Assembly: GCA_002104905.1 (NCBI GenBank)
Contig: MCFE01000046.1
Coordinates: 62,001-126,000 of the forward strand
Reading direction: 5' to 3'
DNA from: Basidiobolus meristosporus CBS 931.73
Taxonomy: Eukaryota > Basidiobolomycota > Basidiobolomycetes > Basidiobolales > Basidiobolaceae
DNA: 64,000 nucleotides
This document shows, piece after piece, positions 1 to 10,920 of the stretch (positions are counted from its first letter, which is position 1; each line of letters opens with the position of its first letter). The notes under the pieces were generated by a model that saw only the letters and a program-made list of their open reading frames with translations, was not told the origin of the DNA and ran no database searches. A program made the translations under genes and the position numbers.

Positions 1-193
1 ACAATGTCTGTTTAGTTATTAGAATCTACAAAACTGATCCAGAATAGTCATCTTTGTCTTCTTTTAGCATCAATGACTTTCTTTGGTTCATATGATGCTT
101 GGTAGCTACTCTGAATGCAAATCTACTGATTTAGATTGATACAGCTGATTTTGTATTATTGGAATATACTGATAGAACAGAGATTACCACTTT
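1..193. other. Unassigned sequence
   Basis: AT-rich sequence with no supported reading frame and no match that I could see to other repeats in the window. It ends where a copia-type solo LTR begins. Confidence 0.3.
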
Positions 194-543
194 AGTTGTA
201 AAAATTTGTAATTCCACCTATATATTCACCTAACTTAGTCACTTAGATCATTACCTTCAAATCCTAGAGAATACTGATCAAATTCCTTGTTGGGATTTAC
301 TTGGAATATTTTCACCAAAATACCAGGTACCCAGAACATGAGAATTCTCAAAGTTGTCCAAACAGCCCCAAACTTTGCGCACATGTTCTTGGGACCTTCC
401 TCAACCTATTCTATGTGTTTGTAATGCCAAGACCAGGTAAAAGTATAAATACTACTTTTACATTCAATAGCTCATTAAGTGAAAACCACATAATCTACTT
501 GTTCTCCCAATCATTTCTAATATCTCCAAGACTCTTACAGTAA
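194..543 (+). repeat. Solo LTR, C1 copia family (degenerate)
   Basis: About 350 bp aligning along its length with the 5' LTR at 1621-1967 and with the solo LTRs at 20671-20998 and 28943-29288. Shared landmarks are the TTCCACCT block near the start, a block ending CCAGAACATGAGAA, a promoter-like AAGTATAAATACTACTTTTA and the terminal TCTCCAAGACTCTTACA. The first base (A for T) and the last bases are mutated, so the usual TG...CA ends are lost and no target duplication is visible. No coding sequence of the element follows it. Confidence 0.75.
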
Positions 544-774
544 CTTTATAGTTGTGAGACTCATCTCAAAAAGGGCTTAGATTGATCATGTTCCCCCAAT
601 AGCTATTTTCAACCTTGAGCTTGATTTGCAAAGCCAAGTGATCTTATCAGCATCTTTGGAATCCACAAAAGCCATTTGGTCAATTCTTGCACATTTTTCT
701 TTCAGCTCAATAGACAGCAGATGTCAGGACTTCTGGATCAGCCCTTAGAGAGATAGTTGTGAGGTTCCCATCAA
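544..774. other. Unassigned sequence
   Basis: No convincing reading frame. It lies between a solo LTR and the start of an X-family fragment. Confidence 0.3.
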
Positions 775-1237
775 AAGAGTGTTACAAAATTAGGATCCTA
801 TGACTAAAATGTATTAATCCCATTAGGCCACCATGTAAAGACCGTAAAAAAATAATTGCACCCCAGATTTCACAAAAAACCTGGTCAAAGCTTCTGATCA
901 CAACAATATGTAAGTGGCTCTGATTGTTCTCTGCAAAGTCCCTTGCTTTCTGATCCCAGACACTGCATCACCTCCTACATCTGTTTACATTGATTGGCTA
1001 TTGCCACCGTTTCTCACTCCTTACTTACTGACTCAAACAGCTCTCTTACTTCTCATGCATAAAAGTGGATTGATTTCTATTCAATTTTTAGTTGCAATGC
1101 AATTGCCAATTGTACTGACCTACCCAAGTTGCTATACCAAGCAATAGCACTAAGCCCAACCCCACACTCTACAAGTAACTCCATCACAATCCACTATTCA
1201 ATAAGTATTCTTGCTGTAACACCCTTTTTCTGTGACT
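775..1237 (-). repeat. X-family fragment (outer end)
   Basis: Matches 5180-5660 nearly throughout: CCCCAGATTTCACAAAAAA, TACATTGATTGGCTATTGCC and CAATTGCCAA(C/T)TGTACTGACCTA occur in both in the same order. In the better copy this end carries the C-terminal part of a gene on the - strand. Here that frame is broken. It abuts a Tnp2-like fragment at about 1238. Confidence 0.6.
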
Positions 1238-1620
1238 GCCATGTTAGAGAACATATTATTATCTGCATTGGAGATAGCCTAGTCATCAACAAGATAGCTG
1301 GCTTTTCTGGATACAATGGATAGCATTGCTATCAAATGTGTGAGACCCAGGGGGCCTACTCCATAGCCCACACACATTATCATTATCCAAACACCAATAC
1401 TAAGGACATTATCTTCCCATAAAGAGATGACCAGAGGTCAGCATGCACTTACAGTAAAGCTGGTGGCTATAAGCCATTGGCCATTACATGGAATTAATCA
1501 TAAATCAAAGTTATTAAAGATTGAGGGAATCCATTGAAGCAAAAGCTTCCATGGGGGGCAATGCATTTACTCTTCAACAATATTCCCCAACTAATGACCA
1601 AATTATATGTGAGGAGTTTC
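1238..1620 (+). pseudogene. Tnp2/Plavaka-like transposase fragment (K family)
   Basis: A short conceptual translation around 1255-1400 reads as a broken version of the ICIGD.PAI.KI.GFSGHN....CQMCE..G block. That block resembles the cysteine-containing core of Tnp2-type transposases of CACTA/Plavaka elements in fungi. The same block occurs at 53010-53130, 29294-29340 (partial) and 40100-40260 (reverse). Several stops are present. The fragment is cut at 1621 by a copia LTR: the flanking AGCAAAAGCTT..CA sequence continues in the K4 copy near 53300. Confidence 0.55.
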
Positions 1621-1967
1621 TGTTGTAAATTTGTAGTTCCACTTAAATATTCATCTAGCTTAGTCACTTAGATTACTACATACTAATTATGGAGTATACT
1701 GACCATATTACTTGTCGGGATTCATCTTGAATATTCTTACCAAAACATCTGATACCCAGAACATGAGAATACTCAAAGTGGCTCAAACAGCCCTAAGCTT
1801 TAAACAGATTTTCTTGGGATCTTTCTAAATCTATTCTAGATGCTCTATATGCCAAGACCATGTGAAACCATAAATACTACTTTTACATTCAATAGGTTAT
1901 CAGGTGAAAAGCACATAATCTACCTGCTCTCCCAACCACTTTTAGTATCTCCAAGACTCTTGCAACA
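1621..1967 (+). repeat. 5' LTR of copia relic C1
   Basis: A 347-bp LTR with TGTTG...CAACA ends. Directly after it, at 1968, the sequence GGTTTTGAGCTC looks like a mutated primer-binding site. The intact C2 copia element has GGTTATGAGCCCC in the same place, complementary to the initiator tRNA-Met anticodon arm. A gag-like frame starts at 1999. There is no partner 3' LTR. Confidence 0.8.
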
Positions 1968-1998
1968 GGTTTTGAGCTCTAAGCTTTCACTCTCTGCA

Positions 1999-4900
1999 AT
2001 GTCTACTATGGCTATTACTGGAACTTTTCCCTCTGCTGAAAAGTTGGATGGCACTAACCATCAAGTGTGGAAGGTGAAGATACAGATGCTCCTACTAGGA
2101 AGAGACCTTGGGCAAATTGTCATGGGAGAAGAATGCCCTCCTAGAAATGTGGGAGAGGAAGCTTTAAAGTAGCAGAAAAAAGCACAAAGTGCCTTTAAGT
2201 GCATTTGCCTTAATGTCAAATGCAAGTTGTTTATTTGATGATCAAGAGCAAAAACTGCAAAAAATGCCTGGAAGGCATTAAAAGACACATACCAGTCATG
2301 TTCAGCTGCTAAGAAAATGTATCTTAGGCAAAAATTCTTTACTACAAAGATGCCACCAGGAGAAGATATGACAAATCTAATAAATGGGATTGCCTTGCTG
2401 GTGGATGAGATAGAATATTTAGGTGTACCAATTGCTGATGTGTATGTTCTAATTACTATCCTGAAGAGCCTGACATACAAGTTTCAGAGCCTTGTATCTG
2501 CGCTAGAGTCTAGAACTGAAGATTAGGCCTAACACTTATGAAAGCCTCCTGGATAAAGAATTAAGAAATTTAAGGATCAATAAGAAGAGGGATGAAAATG
2601 CTATAATAAGTAATGATGACCTGCAAAGGGGGTACTCAAGACCTTTTGAAGGCAAAAACAACCTGTTTTTCAGCTACTACAAAAGGAATGGAAACAAATT
2701 GGACTGGTGGCTTAAGTGGAGAGATGGTTAACAGAAAAGACCTTTATTTGGAAATGCTGCAACAACTGAAGTTAAGCTACTCATAGCAGCACTAAATATG
2801 TGCACAAACAAGGATTCTCAGGTGTGGTATATTGGCTCTGGAGCATCTTAACACTTTACATACCAAAATAAACTCTTTAGCCAATATCAAGAAATTCCAA
2901 TTAAGAAGGTTTTCATGGGTGACAATAGAACACTTAATGCAGTGGAGGAGGAACTATCCAAGAGAATCTTAGAAATAGTGAAGGAAGCCACACACTTACC
3001 TATAAAAGAGTACTCTATGCACCAGAAATAGCCAAGAACATACTATCTGTCAGCAGGGTCACTGCAGAAGGACTCAGTGTCCACTTTGACAATTCTGGAT
3101 GCAGGATTACTGATTGAAATGGTGCCCATATTGCTTTGGGTATCAGAGATCAGAATCTGTGCAAGTTGACTTATACTTCAGTATATCTGGAAGCCAATAT
3201 AGGTACTTGAATGAAGAAACACCAATGCTTTGGCACAGGAGATTTGAACTTATCAATTTTGAATATTTGCGCAAAATGATCAAAGATCAGCTAATTTCCA
3301 GAGTAAAAACTGATCCCCCAGCTAATTTGTAGCACTGTGAAGCCTATGTTCATGGGAAACAAGCCATAATACTGTGTAAGAGCTCTGGGCTAATCAAAAC
3401 TAAGAAAAACTTGATTTCATTCACTCAGATATGTGTGGACCTATATCAAAGATTATCCTTAGGCAGAATGAAGTACTCAATCACATGTATTGATGATTAT
3501 TCAAGATACACATGGACCTATTACATGGAGAGAGCAGAAGAAGCACTGCCCAAGTTCAGGAAGCTTAAAGTCATGGTGGAGAGAGAAACTGGCAAAAAAA
3601 CAAGAAAATACACTCTGACAATGGTGGATAATATACCTAAAAACTTTTCATCCACTTCTGCAGAAATCTTAGGATAATGCAAGTAACTACTGTGCCATAC
3701 TCTCCATAGCAAATAAGTAGCAAATATGAAAACAGATCAATAAATGATATGACAAGATCTATGATCCATGATCAAAATTATCCTATGATTTTTGGTCAGA
3801 GTCAGTTGCCACAGCTGTGTACCTTATGGGTACAAGTCTTAACAGAATACTATGTAAGTCTACTCCATTTGAGATATGGTATGGATGCAGACCAAGCTCA
3901 CAACATATAAGAATACTTGGGTGTAAAGCATTTGCTGAGAAACCGCTTGAAAATCAGTCAAAATTTGAGCCACAAAGTGTGGAATGCATATTTTTGAGCT
4001 ACTTACCAAGAGTAAAGCATAGAGACTTTACCATACCAAAGTAAAGAAGCTGGTCAAGTCCAGGGATGCAATGTTTGATGAAAACTCAGAATTCTCACAA
4101 CAAATGACATCTGATGATGACCAAAGTCTGATCACAAGCCCACCAATAGTCAGGATGGAATCAGGATAAAACAGTGATATTTTTTCACCCATGTTTCAGT
4201 CTGAATCTGTACCCAGGAGTATCCCAGAAGTGATCAATCCAGTGTCACAAGCCAGGATATTCAACTGGACCAGAAATAGCCCAAGTTACTATATCAGTGA
4301 AGGTACAAGCTTAGCCTATGCCTATTCTGTCCATATTGATGAGCTGCAGACTGTAAAAGAGGTACTAAATAGTCCTCAGACAAAGTTTTGGAAATATGCA
4401 ATGACTGAGCAGTATCAGGCCCTGATGGAGAGTCAAATTTGGAACTTAGTCAAATCACCATTCAGCTGGAAATCAATTGGATGCAGATGGGTTTTCAAGA
4501 CAAAATACAAGGCTGATGGTACAAATCAAAGATATAAGGCAATATTTTTGGCCAAAAGACACTCTCAAACAAAAGGACTTGACTATACTGAGCCCTTTGT
4601 ACTGGTAGCCAAGTTTAATTTTATCAGATTAATATAGGCTATTGCAGCCAAATACATGTTTTTAGACATCACTAGGAAGTCAAAGCTGCATTTTGAAAGG
4701 GGAATTTGATGAGGACATGCACATGGACCAGTCTGATAGGTTTGCTGACCAATATAGCCCCCATTTGGTCTGCAAGCCTAAAAGATCTCTATATGGTCTC
4801 AGACAATCACCAAGAGCCTGGAATTGCAAGATAGGTTCATATTTAGAATATTTGAGCTTCCAAAGAAGTAGTGCTGACTATTGCAAACACTATAAGCCAG

Positions 4901-5166
4901 AAAGAGCAAGTCCAGCTTTATTGGCTCTATATGAGGATGATCTTGTCATAGCTACCAATAACCTGGAAACATTGGAAGAGACCAAGTCCAGCCTATCAAA
5001 GGAGTACAAGATGTCCAATCTTGGAGGATTAAGTTACTACCTGGAGATAAAGTTCCCCATAGACTGAGATACCTGGACTATCACCCAGAATCAATCCAAG
5101 TATATCCAAGATTTACTAAAGAAGTACCAAATGGAAGACTGTAAACCAGCAGCTACCCCTATGAGA
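1999..5166 (+). pseudogene. Copia-type gag-pol remnant (C1), 3'-truncated
   Basis: Remnant of a Ty1/copia polyprotein read in broken frames. The N-terminal gag piece (1999-2170) contains KLDGTNHQVWKVKIQMLL, typical of copia gag, and a second gag stretch lies at 2317-2526. Later pieces show the pre-integrase/integrase region (3114-3677, including the SITCIDDYSRYTW type motif), the region before reverse transcriptase (4191-4637, IGCRWVFKTKYKADG) and reverse transcriptase (4693-5067, KRSLYGLRQSPRAW and LYEDDLVIA, where copia normally has YVDD). At least six in-frame stops or shifts separate the pieces. Homology stops at about 5166 just after the KPAATPM motif, so RNase H and the 3' LTR are missing. 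X-family sequence begins there. It cannot encode active proteins. Confidence 0.85.
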
Positions 5167-5174
5167 AATAATTG

Positions 5175-7250
5175 TGATGATCCTGTCAAAAGGCTATCAC
5201 AAAATTAAAGCCCCATGACTAAGTGGCATTGATCCCACTGGGACACCACGCACAGACTGTTGAAAAATAAATGCACCCCAGATTTCACAAAAAATTTAGT
5301 CAAAATTTTTCATCACAACAATACATAAGTGGCTTTTGATTGGTCCTAAGCCAATTCTCTCACTCCCTGATCCTGGACACTCAATCATCTCCTATGTTTG
5401 TGTACATTGATTGGCTATTGCCTCTTTTCACACTCATTACTTCCTGACTCAACCAATTCTCTTATTTTCATGCAAACAAATTGATATATTCCTGTTGAAA
5501 CTTCAGTTGTGTCTCAATTGCCAACTGTACTGACCTATACAAGTCCCTATATTCATCACTAACATTAAGCCCAACCCCACATTTAGAAGGTAACTCCATT
5601 AAAATCCACCATTTGAAAAGTATTTCTGCAGTTATGTCCTTTTTCCATGACTTTGGCAGGAATGCTGCAGCTTTGTGCCACTGTTCTTTCACTGATTCCC
5701 ACATGTCCTAGTCTTTAGCCATCAATGAAAGGTCTAGCATCTCATTTACCAGACTGCAATAAGTCCTTGCAATATTCAAGTGCATTTTCTTAAGCACTGC
5801 TCTTGAAGAAGTGCTGCAACCTCTTGGTGTGCCTATCAATGGTCCAAAATTCCACTGAAGGCACTGTGATAACATTTTGAGTTCTTGACAATGTTACTTT
5901 ATCTGTCAGTGGGATCACCACTCTGTCAATAATGGAGGACATGAAGGCTGTGGTAAACATATTGCCATTCTCTGAAAACTCATCTACCTCACTGGAGTGT
6001 AGCTCAACTAGCTGTGCTTCCAACTGTTGTGAAAACAGCTGTTTTCTTGTTAGTAATTCTCCTTGGCTATGATGGGATTCAGTCTGTTCCAGGCTTACAG
6101 CATTAGTTGGCAAGAACCACACCTTTTTTCTAATGCTTCCCTGTCTCTGGCTTGGATATACTTTTTTCCCTTTAACCTCTACATTGCCAATGCCAATTCT
6201 TTCACTGCTACTTTGACTGTGTGCTTTGTCAGTGGAAATACACTTTTTTCTTGATAAATGTTGTGCTGGTTAATCTGTGTCTGCCTGCTTGTCCTTATTG
6301 CCACTCTTTCAGCTACCTGATGTCTCTTTGACACTTGTTTGGAGCTTTTAGATCAGCTTGTAACAGGCTCTTGAGGAAGCTGCTGGGTTTAGTCATTGCA
6401 CCCTTGTTCTTCTGCCTTTGATACTTTCTGTTATTGTTGAGATACTCTTGTAGCATACCAATGCTGGCCCAAGATCTGTGTGCTTTTTTGAATCCAGGAT
6501 CATGCTCATGGAGCAAGCTAAGCACATCCTGCTTGTCCTTGAGTTTCCAATGATCCCATAGTATGCTGGCTTTAAAGTGTTGGTGTGCTAGATATCTAAT
6601 GACCTCCCAGCTATTAACCCACTTTTTATCATTGCACTTAATGTCTTCACAGATCTTCAATGTCTTTGGATTTTTAGGCTCTGGTAAAAACACTACATTA
6701 TCTCCCTCCTATGATGTGATGGGTGTTTCTGCGGGCTTTATCTCAGGCACTGTTGTTGTGCTTGAGAGACTCTATGATGCTCCTCTGTTGTTACGTTGGG
6801 CAGTAGCTCAATTCTGGGCTGTGGCATTGATCTACTTTAGTTCCTGCTTTGCAGCAAAAATACTGCTTTCTCTACCAGGGATATTGATTACTCTACACCA
6901 CCTATCTGCTCATCCTGTTTCTGGACTATTTCTGGATTTTTCTGGGCCATGCATATATCATATCAGCCACTGCACCTAATTGCCTCAGTAAAACTTTGGT
7001 ATGAGCCAACAAAATACCTGCAAATAAAGTTAGTAGAGATGTTAGGATGGCCACTTGCTGGTCTTCAGCTGAAGATGCTGCTTTTGCTACATTTGCATAT
7101 GCCTCAGTATGATGGTCAGCTTGCAGCTTGACAGGTGTTCTCAATTACCTACTTGACTGAGAGCCTGAGGAGTCTGCATTATTACCTTGAGTGGGCACAC
7201 TGTCCACAGGGCCTTTTTTGGTTGTAGTCCCACTTGTTGCACCAAAATTC
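5175..7250 (-). pseudogene. X family, left gene: unrecognised protein, broken
   Basis: Decayed gene read on the - strand from about 7250 down to 5470. Open pieces are 7144-6926 (alanine-rich, ANVAKAASSAEDQQVAILTS), 6693-6313 (WVNSWEVIRYLAHQHFKASI, then HEHDPGFKKAHRSWASIGML), 6122-5790 and 5704-5468 (KEQWHKAAAFLPKSWKKDIT). The 6693-6313 piece has a diverged paralogue on the + strand at 32340-32560 (FHEHNPGNKQAYGFW), which shows that this was a real coding sequence. I do not recognise the family, and no reverse transcriptase, integrase or DDE motif is visible. The outer flank 5175-5470 is non-coding and recurs at 775-1140 and partly at 19030-19100. A transposon accessory or DNA-binding protein is one possibility, but that is inference. 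Confidence 0.45.
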
Positions 7251-7746
7251 AAAGCAAGCTGCTGTCCAACCTTTCTTCTGCTGCTGTCAGAGGTGGGGTT
7301 TAGTTGGGAACCAGAGGACTTTTCTTTATTTTATGTTGCAAATATATAGAAATGAGTCAAAGCAAAGGGGAAATAGTGTGACATATACTTGTGTACGTGG
7401 CACCACAACTTTATATATAATGCTTACTATAGCAGGTCATCATTAGAACTGACATTCATGTGGGAACAATGTCTCAAATACAAGACTGTCTTTAGTTCAC
7501 ATGAGTATCAAAAGAAATGAGATACTAGCATTGCATAGTTGAGTGTCAAGCTGTTTGCTCTGTGGACAAGACTGCTTTGGTTCAGCACTCTAGTAGAAGA
7601 GAGAAAAGACCATGTGGCTGGAGTAGCAAGTCTCTCTGCCATGAAGCATGCAGAGAGCATAGGAAGTATTACAAGGATCACAGCCAGTGTTTTGCTACCC
7701 AAGTCATATTTGACCATTTATCAGTCCCAACTGTACCAACAATATC
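7251..7746 (+). pseudogene. X family, right gene fragment (5' part)
   Basis: A + strand frame at about 7562-7746 contains CHEACREHRKYYKDHSQCFA, with regularly placed Cys and His. Diverged copies occur at 30220-30345 (+), 37892-38107 (-) and 43860-44060 (-), so the frame is probably genuine. The region 7214-7500 is non-coding spacer shared with 29870-30180. The gene is cut after 7746 by the G1 element and resumes at 13432, where the 43xxx copy also continues. It is divergent to the X left gene. The function is unknown. Confidence 0.4.
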
Positions 7747-8268
7747 TGTCATGATCACATGACAACCATGAACACCCATGCCAAGTTTTCAGCTTCCTAG
7801 CTCAATTTCTAAGAGATTCCTTCTGGAACCTTCTACCACCTTCCAGAAAGTTCCTGACCATTCCAAACCATTGTTACACAATGGAACATTCTATGGAAGC
7901 TTTCCATCGTATTTTTTATAGTCCAGTACCATATATGGAAATACCAGGTCACATGACTTAGTCACATGATCAGGTGACCCAATCCATTTCCCCATCCTGT
8001 CTCAGTGCCGTGTCATCTATGTCATTATCCCCAGCACCATTGCTGTGCCTCACCCCACAACCCCATTAGTATTAGCTAATATCTCTTGGCATCAATATAG
8101 CCAAGAAGTATATATAGTCCTATCCCCCCTTAAGTATTCCTCAGTCTGATAAACACAGGTCTTGAATAAACAGCCTTGCCTTGAATCCTGCCTTGCCTTG
8201 ATGGTCCACACCTAAGTCCTTTCCTGCCATGCCTAGCTTTTCCTCCTGCCTTGTGTCTATTCATAACA
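7747..8268 (+). repeat. 5' LTR of G1
   Basis: A 522-bp LTR starting TGTCATGATCACATGACAA and ending CTATTCATAACA. It has a near-palindromic start (TGTCATGATCACATGACA). A TATA box lies at 8109-8116 and a polyadenylation-type AATAAA at 8165-8170, so U3 is about 7747-8142 and R begins near 8143. Its partner is the LTR at 12888-13426. Confidence 0.95.
8109..8153 (+). promoter_or_regulatory. G1 TATA box and predicted mRNA 5' end
   Basis: TATATATA at 8109-8116 sits 34 nt before AGTCTGATAAA (8143-8153). That segment is the exact reverse complement of the primer-binding region at 8271-8281. The spacing suits TATA-directed initiation at or next to 8143. The same arrangement is present in the 3' LTR. 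Confidence 0.6.
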
Positions 8269-8270
8269 GT

Positions 8271-8281
8271 TTTATCAGACT
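8271..8281 (+). promoter_or_regulatory. G1 primer-binding site, self-priming type
   Basis: TTTATCAGACT begins two bases after the 5' LTR, where a primer site must lie. It is a perfect 11-nt complement of 8143-8153, the predicted mRNA 5' end. In Tf1 of fission yeast and its relatives the first 11 nt of the mRNA prime minus-strand synthesis instead of a tRNA. The match here in length and position supports the same mechanism. No tRNA 3' end was evident as an alternative. Confidence 0.65.
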
Positions 8282-8674
8282 CTCCTGACTTACCTGTGGA
8301 TCCCTGCCTTCTGCCCAAAGTTTGAAGAAAACTTGTAAAAGGAATACTCACCGTAAGTATCACCCATCATCTTTCCCTAGTCTTGTCCTATAAAGGCAAA
8401 GATACTTTATCTTTGTAAAACTATTGGTCAAAGCTGCATTCACTTTATTACCCTGCTGGTGGAGTTTACAGTTGTTACAGTATTGGAAGCTTTAGTACAA
8501 TACTCTATCAAAGGACGTTGAAACCAGTACCTTCTGAAGTGACGCTAACTTATTTAAGTTGGGGATTGTGGCTCAATAGTTGTATTCTTGACATACTAGT
8601 GGCTTTACAAACCCACAACCTAGTTTAGCATATTCCAGTATTCCTTGCAAGTTCATCCACCTTCCTCTGCTACC
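8282..8674 (+). other. G1 untranslated leader
   Basis: About 390 bp between the primer site and the gag start codon, without a convincing reading frame. It would hold any packaging signal. No motif could be assigned. Confidence 0.5.
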
Positions 8675-9607
8675 ATGTCCAGCCTAGAGCTGAACTTTGC
8701 CCAGCTCATGGCTGCCTTTACCCAACTGCAGCAAGACCATGCAGACCTCAGAAACACTCTTGCTCAGTTCCAGAACCAAAGTGCCCAGCAAACTAGCCAT
8801 GTCCCAGTCTACCAAGAACCCAAGTATACTCCTGCTAACAAGTTCAATGGCTCTCAGAATGAGTTCTGTGGCTTCATCAACATGGTGAAGAACAACCTTG
8901 CACTCCAGCCCAACCGGTACCCCACTGACCAGGCCAAAGTTGGTTTCATCTCCAACCTGCTTACTGGTACAGCTCTCAAGTGGTTCTCCCCATTAGTGGA
9001 GACCAACTCTCCCCTCCTCAGAGACTACCAAGCCTTTCTCACTGAAATGGAGCTAACATTTGGTAACCTTGACCAAGCCAGAACTGCTGCCAACAAGATC
9101 AAGACCCTCAAACAAGGGAACAAACCAGCATCAGTCTATGCCTCAGAATCCCAACAACTCTCCAGTGACCTCAGCTCCTGGGGTGAAGCAGCCTTGATAA
9201 GCCAATTCAAAGATGGCCTTAATGATGAAGTTTGTGATCTGCTACTCACACTCCCAGATCCAGATACATTGGTTGAAGCTATGCACCAAGCAATACGGTG
9301 TGATAAAAGACTATTCCAGAAGAAGCAAAAGAATTGTCAAAGACACATTCCTGTTGCAGTCCCAGCTCCTCCTGCTCCCCAAGTCACTCCAGAAGATCCT
9401 ATGCAGATTGATAGTGCCAAATACAAGAAACTATCAAAGAGTGAAAAGTCCAGACGTCAACAAGCCAACCTCTGTCTATACTGTGGCCAACCAGGTCACT
9501 TTGCCAAGTCCTGCCCCAACAAGAAGTCCAGCTTCAAGCTGATGCAGTCCTCCAGCAACCAACCTGATCCAGATCTGTCGGGAAACTCCAATGTCCAGTT
9601 GCACTGA
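8675..9607 (+). CDS. gag: G1 Gag protein
   Basis: A 310-residue Gag that forms the particle and binds RNA. The ATG at 8675 (context GCTACCATGT) is preferred to an upstream TTG at 8645. The N terminus (about residues 1-40) is Gln- and Leu-rich, as in a coiled coil. The central part (about 50-215) has the retrotransposon Gag signature around [15 protein letters not shown] zinc knuckle [14 protein letters not shown] lies near residues 267-280, after a Lys-rich stretch. The frame is intact and ends at TGA 9605-9607. Just before the end lies a -1 slippery site, so a fraction of ribosomes would continue into pol. The frame shows no lesion, unlike pol. Confidence 0.9.
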   Translation: MSSLELNFAQLMAAFTQLQQDHADLRNTLAQFQNQSAQQTSHVPVYQEPKYTPANKFNGSQNEFCGFINMVKNNLALQPNRYPTDQAKVGFISNLLTGTALKWFSPLVETNSPLLRDYQAFLTEMELTFGNLDQARTAANKIKTLKQGNKPASVYASESQQLSSDLSSWGEAALISQFKDGLNDEVCDLLLTLPDPDTLVEAMHQAIRCDKRLFQKKQKNCQRHIPVAVPAPPAPQVTPEDPMQIDSAKYKKLSKSEKSRRQQANLCLYCGQPGHFAKSCPNKKSSFKLMQSSSNQPDPDLSGNSNVQLH

Positions 9608-10920
9608 CAGGCTTGCAACTGGACCCACCCATGAAAATCCAGCATATACAAGAATCTTCCTTTGCCATAATATCTATCCAGTTCTTGAGAATGCCTGTCA
9701 AAATCCAGATCCCTGACTCCAGTCCTGTCCCAGTCTTAGCCCTGATTGATTCCGGTGCTTCATCCTGTTTCATTGGCCAAGCCTTTGTCCAGAAGCACTC
9801 TATTCCTGTTACCTTGAAATCCTGTCCAGTCCAAGTAGAAGTTATTGATGGAAGATCACTCTCCTCCGGTGCCGTTACCCATGAAACATGCTTACTTCAG
9901 TTGTCCAGTACTGCTCACCAAGAAAGAATTGCCTTCAACATCATCAACTCACCACACTATCCTATTGTGCTTGGAAGCTCATGGCTGAGCTACCACAATC
10001 CAAGTATTGATTGGAAATCCAAAATCCTGTCATTCACCGGATCCCACCAAGTCAACTCCATGAAATCTCCAGACCCTGATAACCGTGAAAAGACTGTTGC
10101 CAACAGTTCAACAGCCCTAGATACCTTGCCAGCTGAAGGAGCCCCCTCAGCAAACATACCAGCCAAGTACCAAGAGTTTGCCCATGTGTTTGACAAGAAG
10201 AAAGCAGAACTCCTCCCTGACCATTGGCCTTATGACTGCCCTATTGACCTTGAAGATGGAAAAGTCCCTCCATTTGGCCCAATATATAACCTCTCCCAGC
10301 CAGAATTGAAAGAACTCCATGGTTATATTGAAGAAAACCTCCAGAAGGGTTTTATTCAGCACTCCAAATCACCTGCTGGAGCCCCAATCCTCTTTGTCAA
10401 GAAGAAGGATGGCACACTTGGAATGTGTGTGGACTACCGTGCTTTGAATAAGATCACAGTCAAGAACTGCTACCCCCTGCCCCTGATCAACACACTGTTG
10501 GATCAGCTATCTGCTGCCCAAGTCTTCACCAAGATTGACTTGAGAGGAGCTTACAATCTTGTCAGAATCAAGCCCGGTGATGAATGGAAAACTGCCTTTT
10601 GCACAAGATATGGTCACTTTGAGTACAAAGTAATGCCATTTGGCCTCACCAATGCCCCTGCTGTGTTTCAACACCTCATGAATGACATATTCCGTGAATA
10701 CCTTGACCAGTTTGTGGTAATCTACCTTGATGATATTCTCATATACTCCAAGAGCCAAGATGAACATGATGAACATGTCAAGAAAGTATTGAGAAAACTA
10801 GACTCTGCCGGTCTCTATGCCAAGCTAGAGAAGTGTGAATTTGACCAGAGAGATGTGGAATTTCTTGGTTACCTCATCAGCCCTGAGGGAACAAGAATGG
10901 GCTTGAGAAGCAATTCATAG
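9568..10920 (+). pseudogene. pol: G1 Pol part 1: protease and reverse transcriptase
   Basis: Pol frame, -1 relative to gag, open from 9568. There is no ATG at the frame start, which fits expression by frameshifting rather than by separate initiation. The aspartic protease shows [12 protein letters not shown] (9745-9780). Reverse transcriptase begins with [20 protein letters not shown] and carries the catalytic YLDD ([10 protein letters not shown], about 10722). The frame reaches [10 protein letters not shown], then runs out of frame at about 10900 and stops at TAG 10918-10920. Related elements have roughly 80 more residues (thumb/connection and the start of RNase H) between EGTRM and [10 protein letters not shown]. 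Here these are absent, so an internal deletion plus frame change has inactivated the polyprotein. Confidence 0.9.
9580..9624 (+). promoter_or_regulatory. -1 ribosomal frameshift signal between gag and pol
   Basis: GGGAAAC at 9580-9586 is read in the gag frame as G GGA AAC, the X XXY YYZ class of slippery heptamer. A 6-nt spacer (9587-9592) is followed by a perfect 11-bp stem, GTCCAGTTGCA (9593-9603) with TGCAACTGGAC (9614-9624), and a 10-nt loop that contains the gag stop codon. The -1 frame after slippage is exactly the pol frame, which is open from 9568. All three elements have the spacing known from retroviral frameshift sites. A pseudoknot was not worked out. Confidence 0.8.

Noticed and set aside
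2061-2480. 139-codon frame on the - strand
   Set aside because: It overlaps the copia gag remnant on the other strand and has no supporting copies.
9613-9660. Separate start of pol at 9613
   Set aside because: The codon there is TTG and the frame is already open upstream; the frameshift cassette explains expression better.
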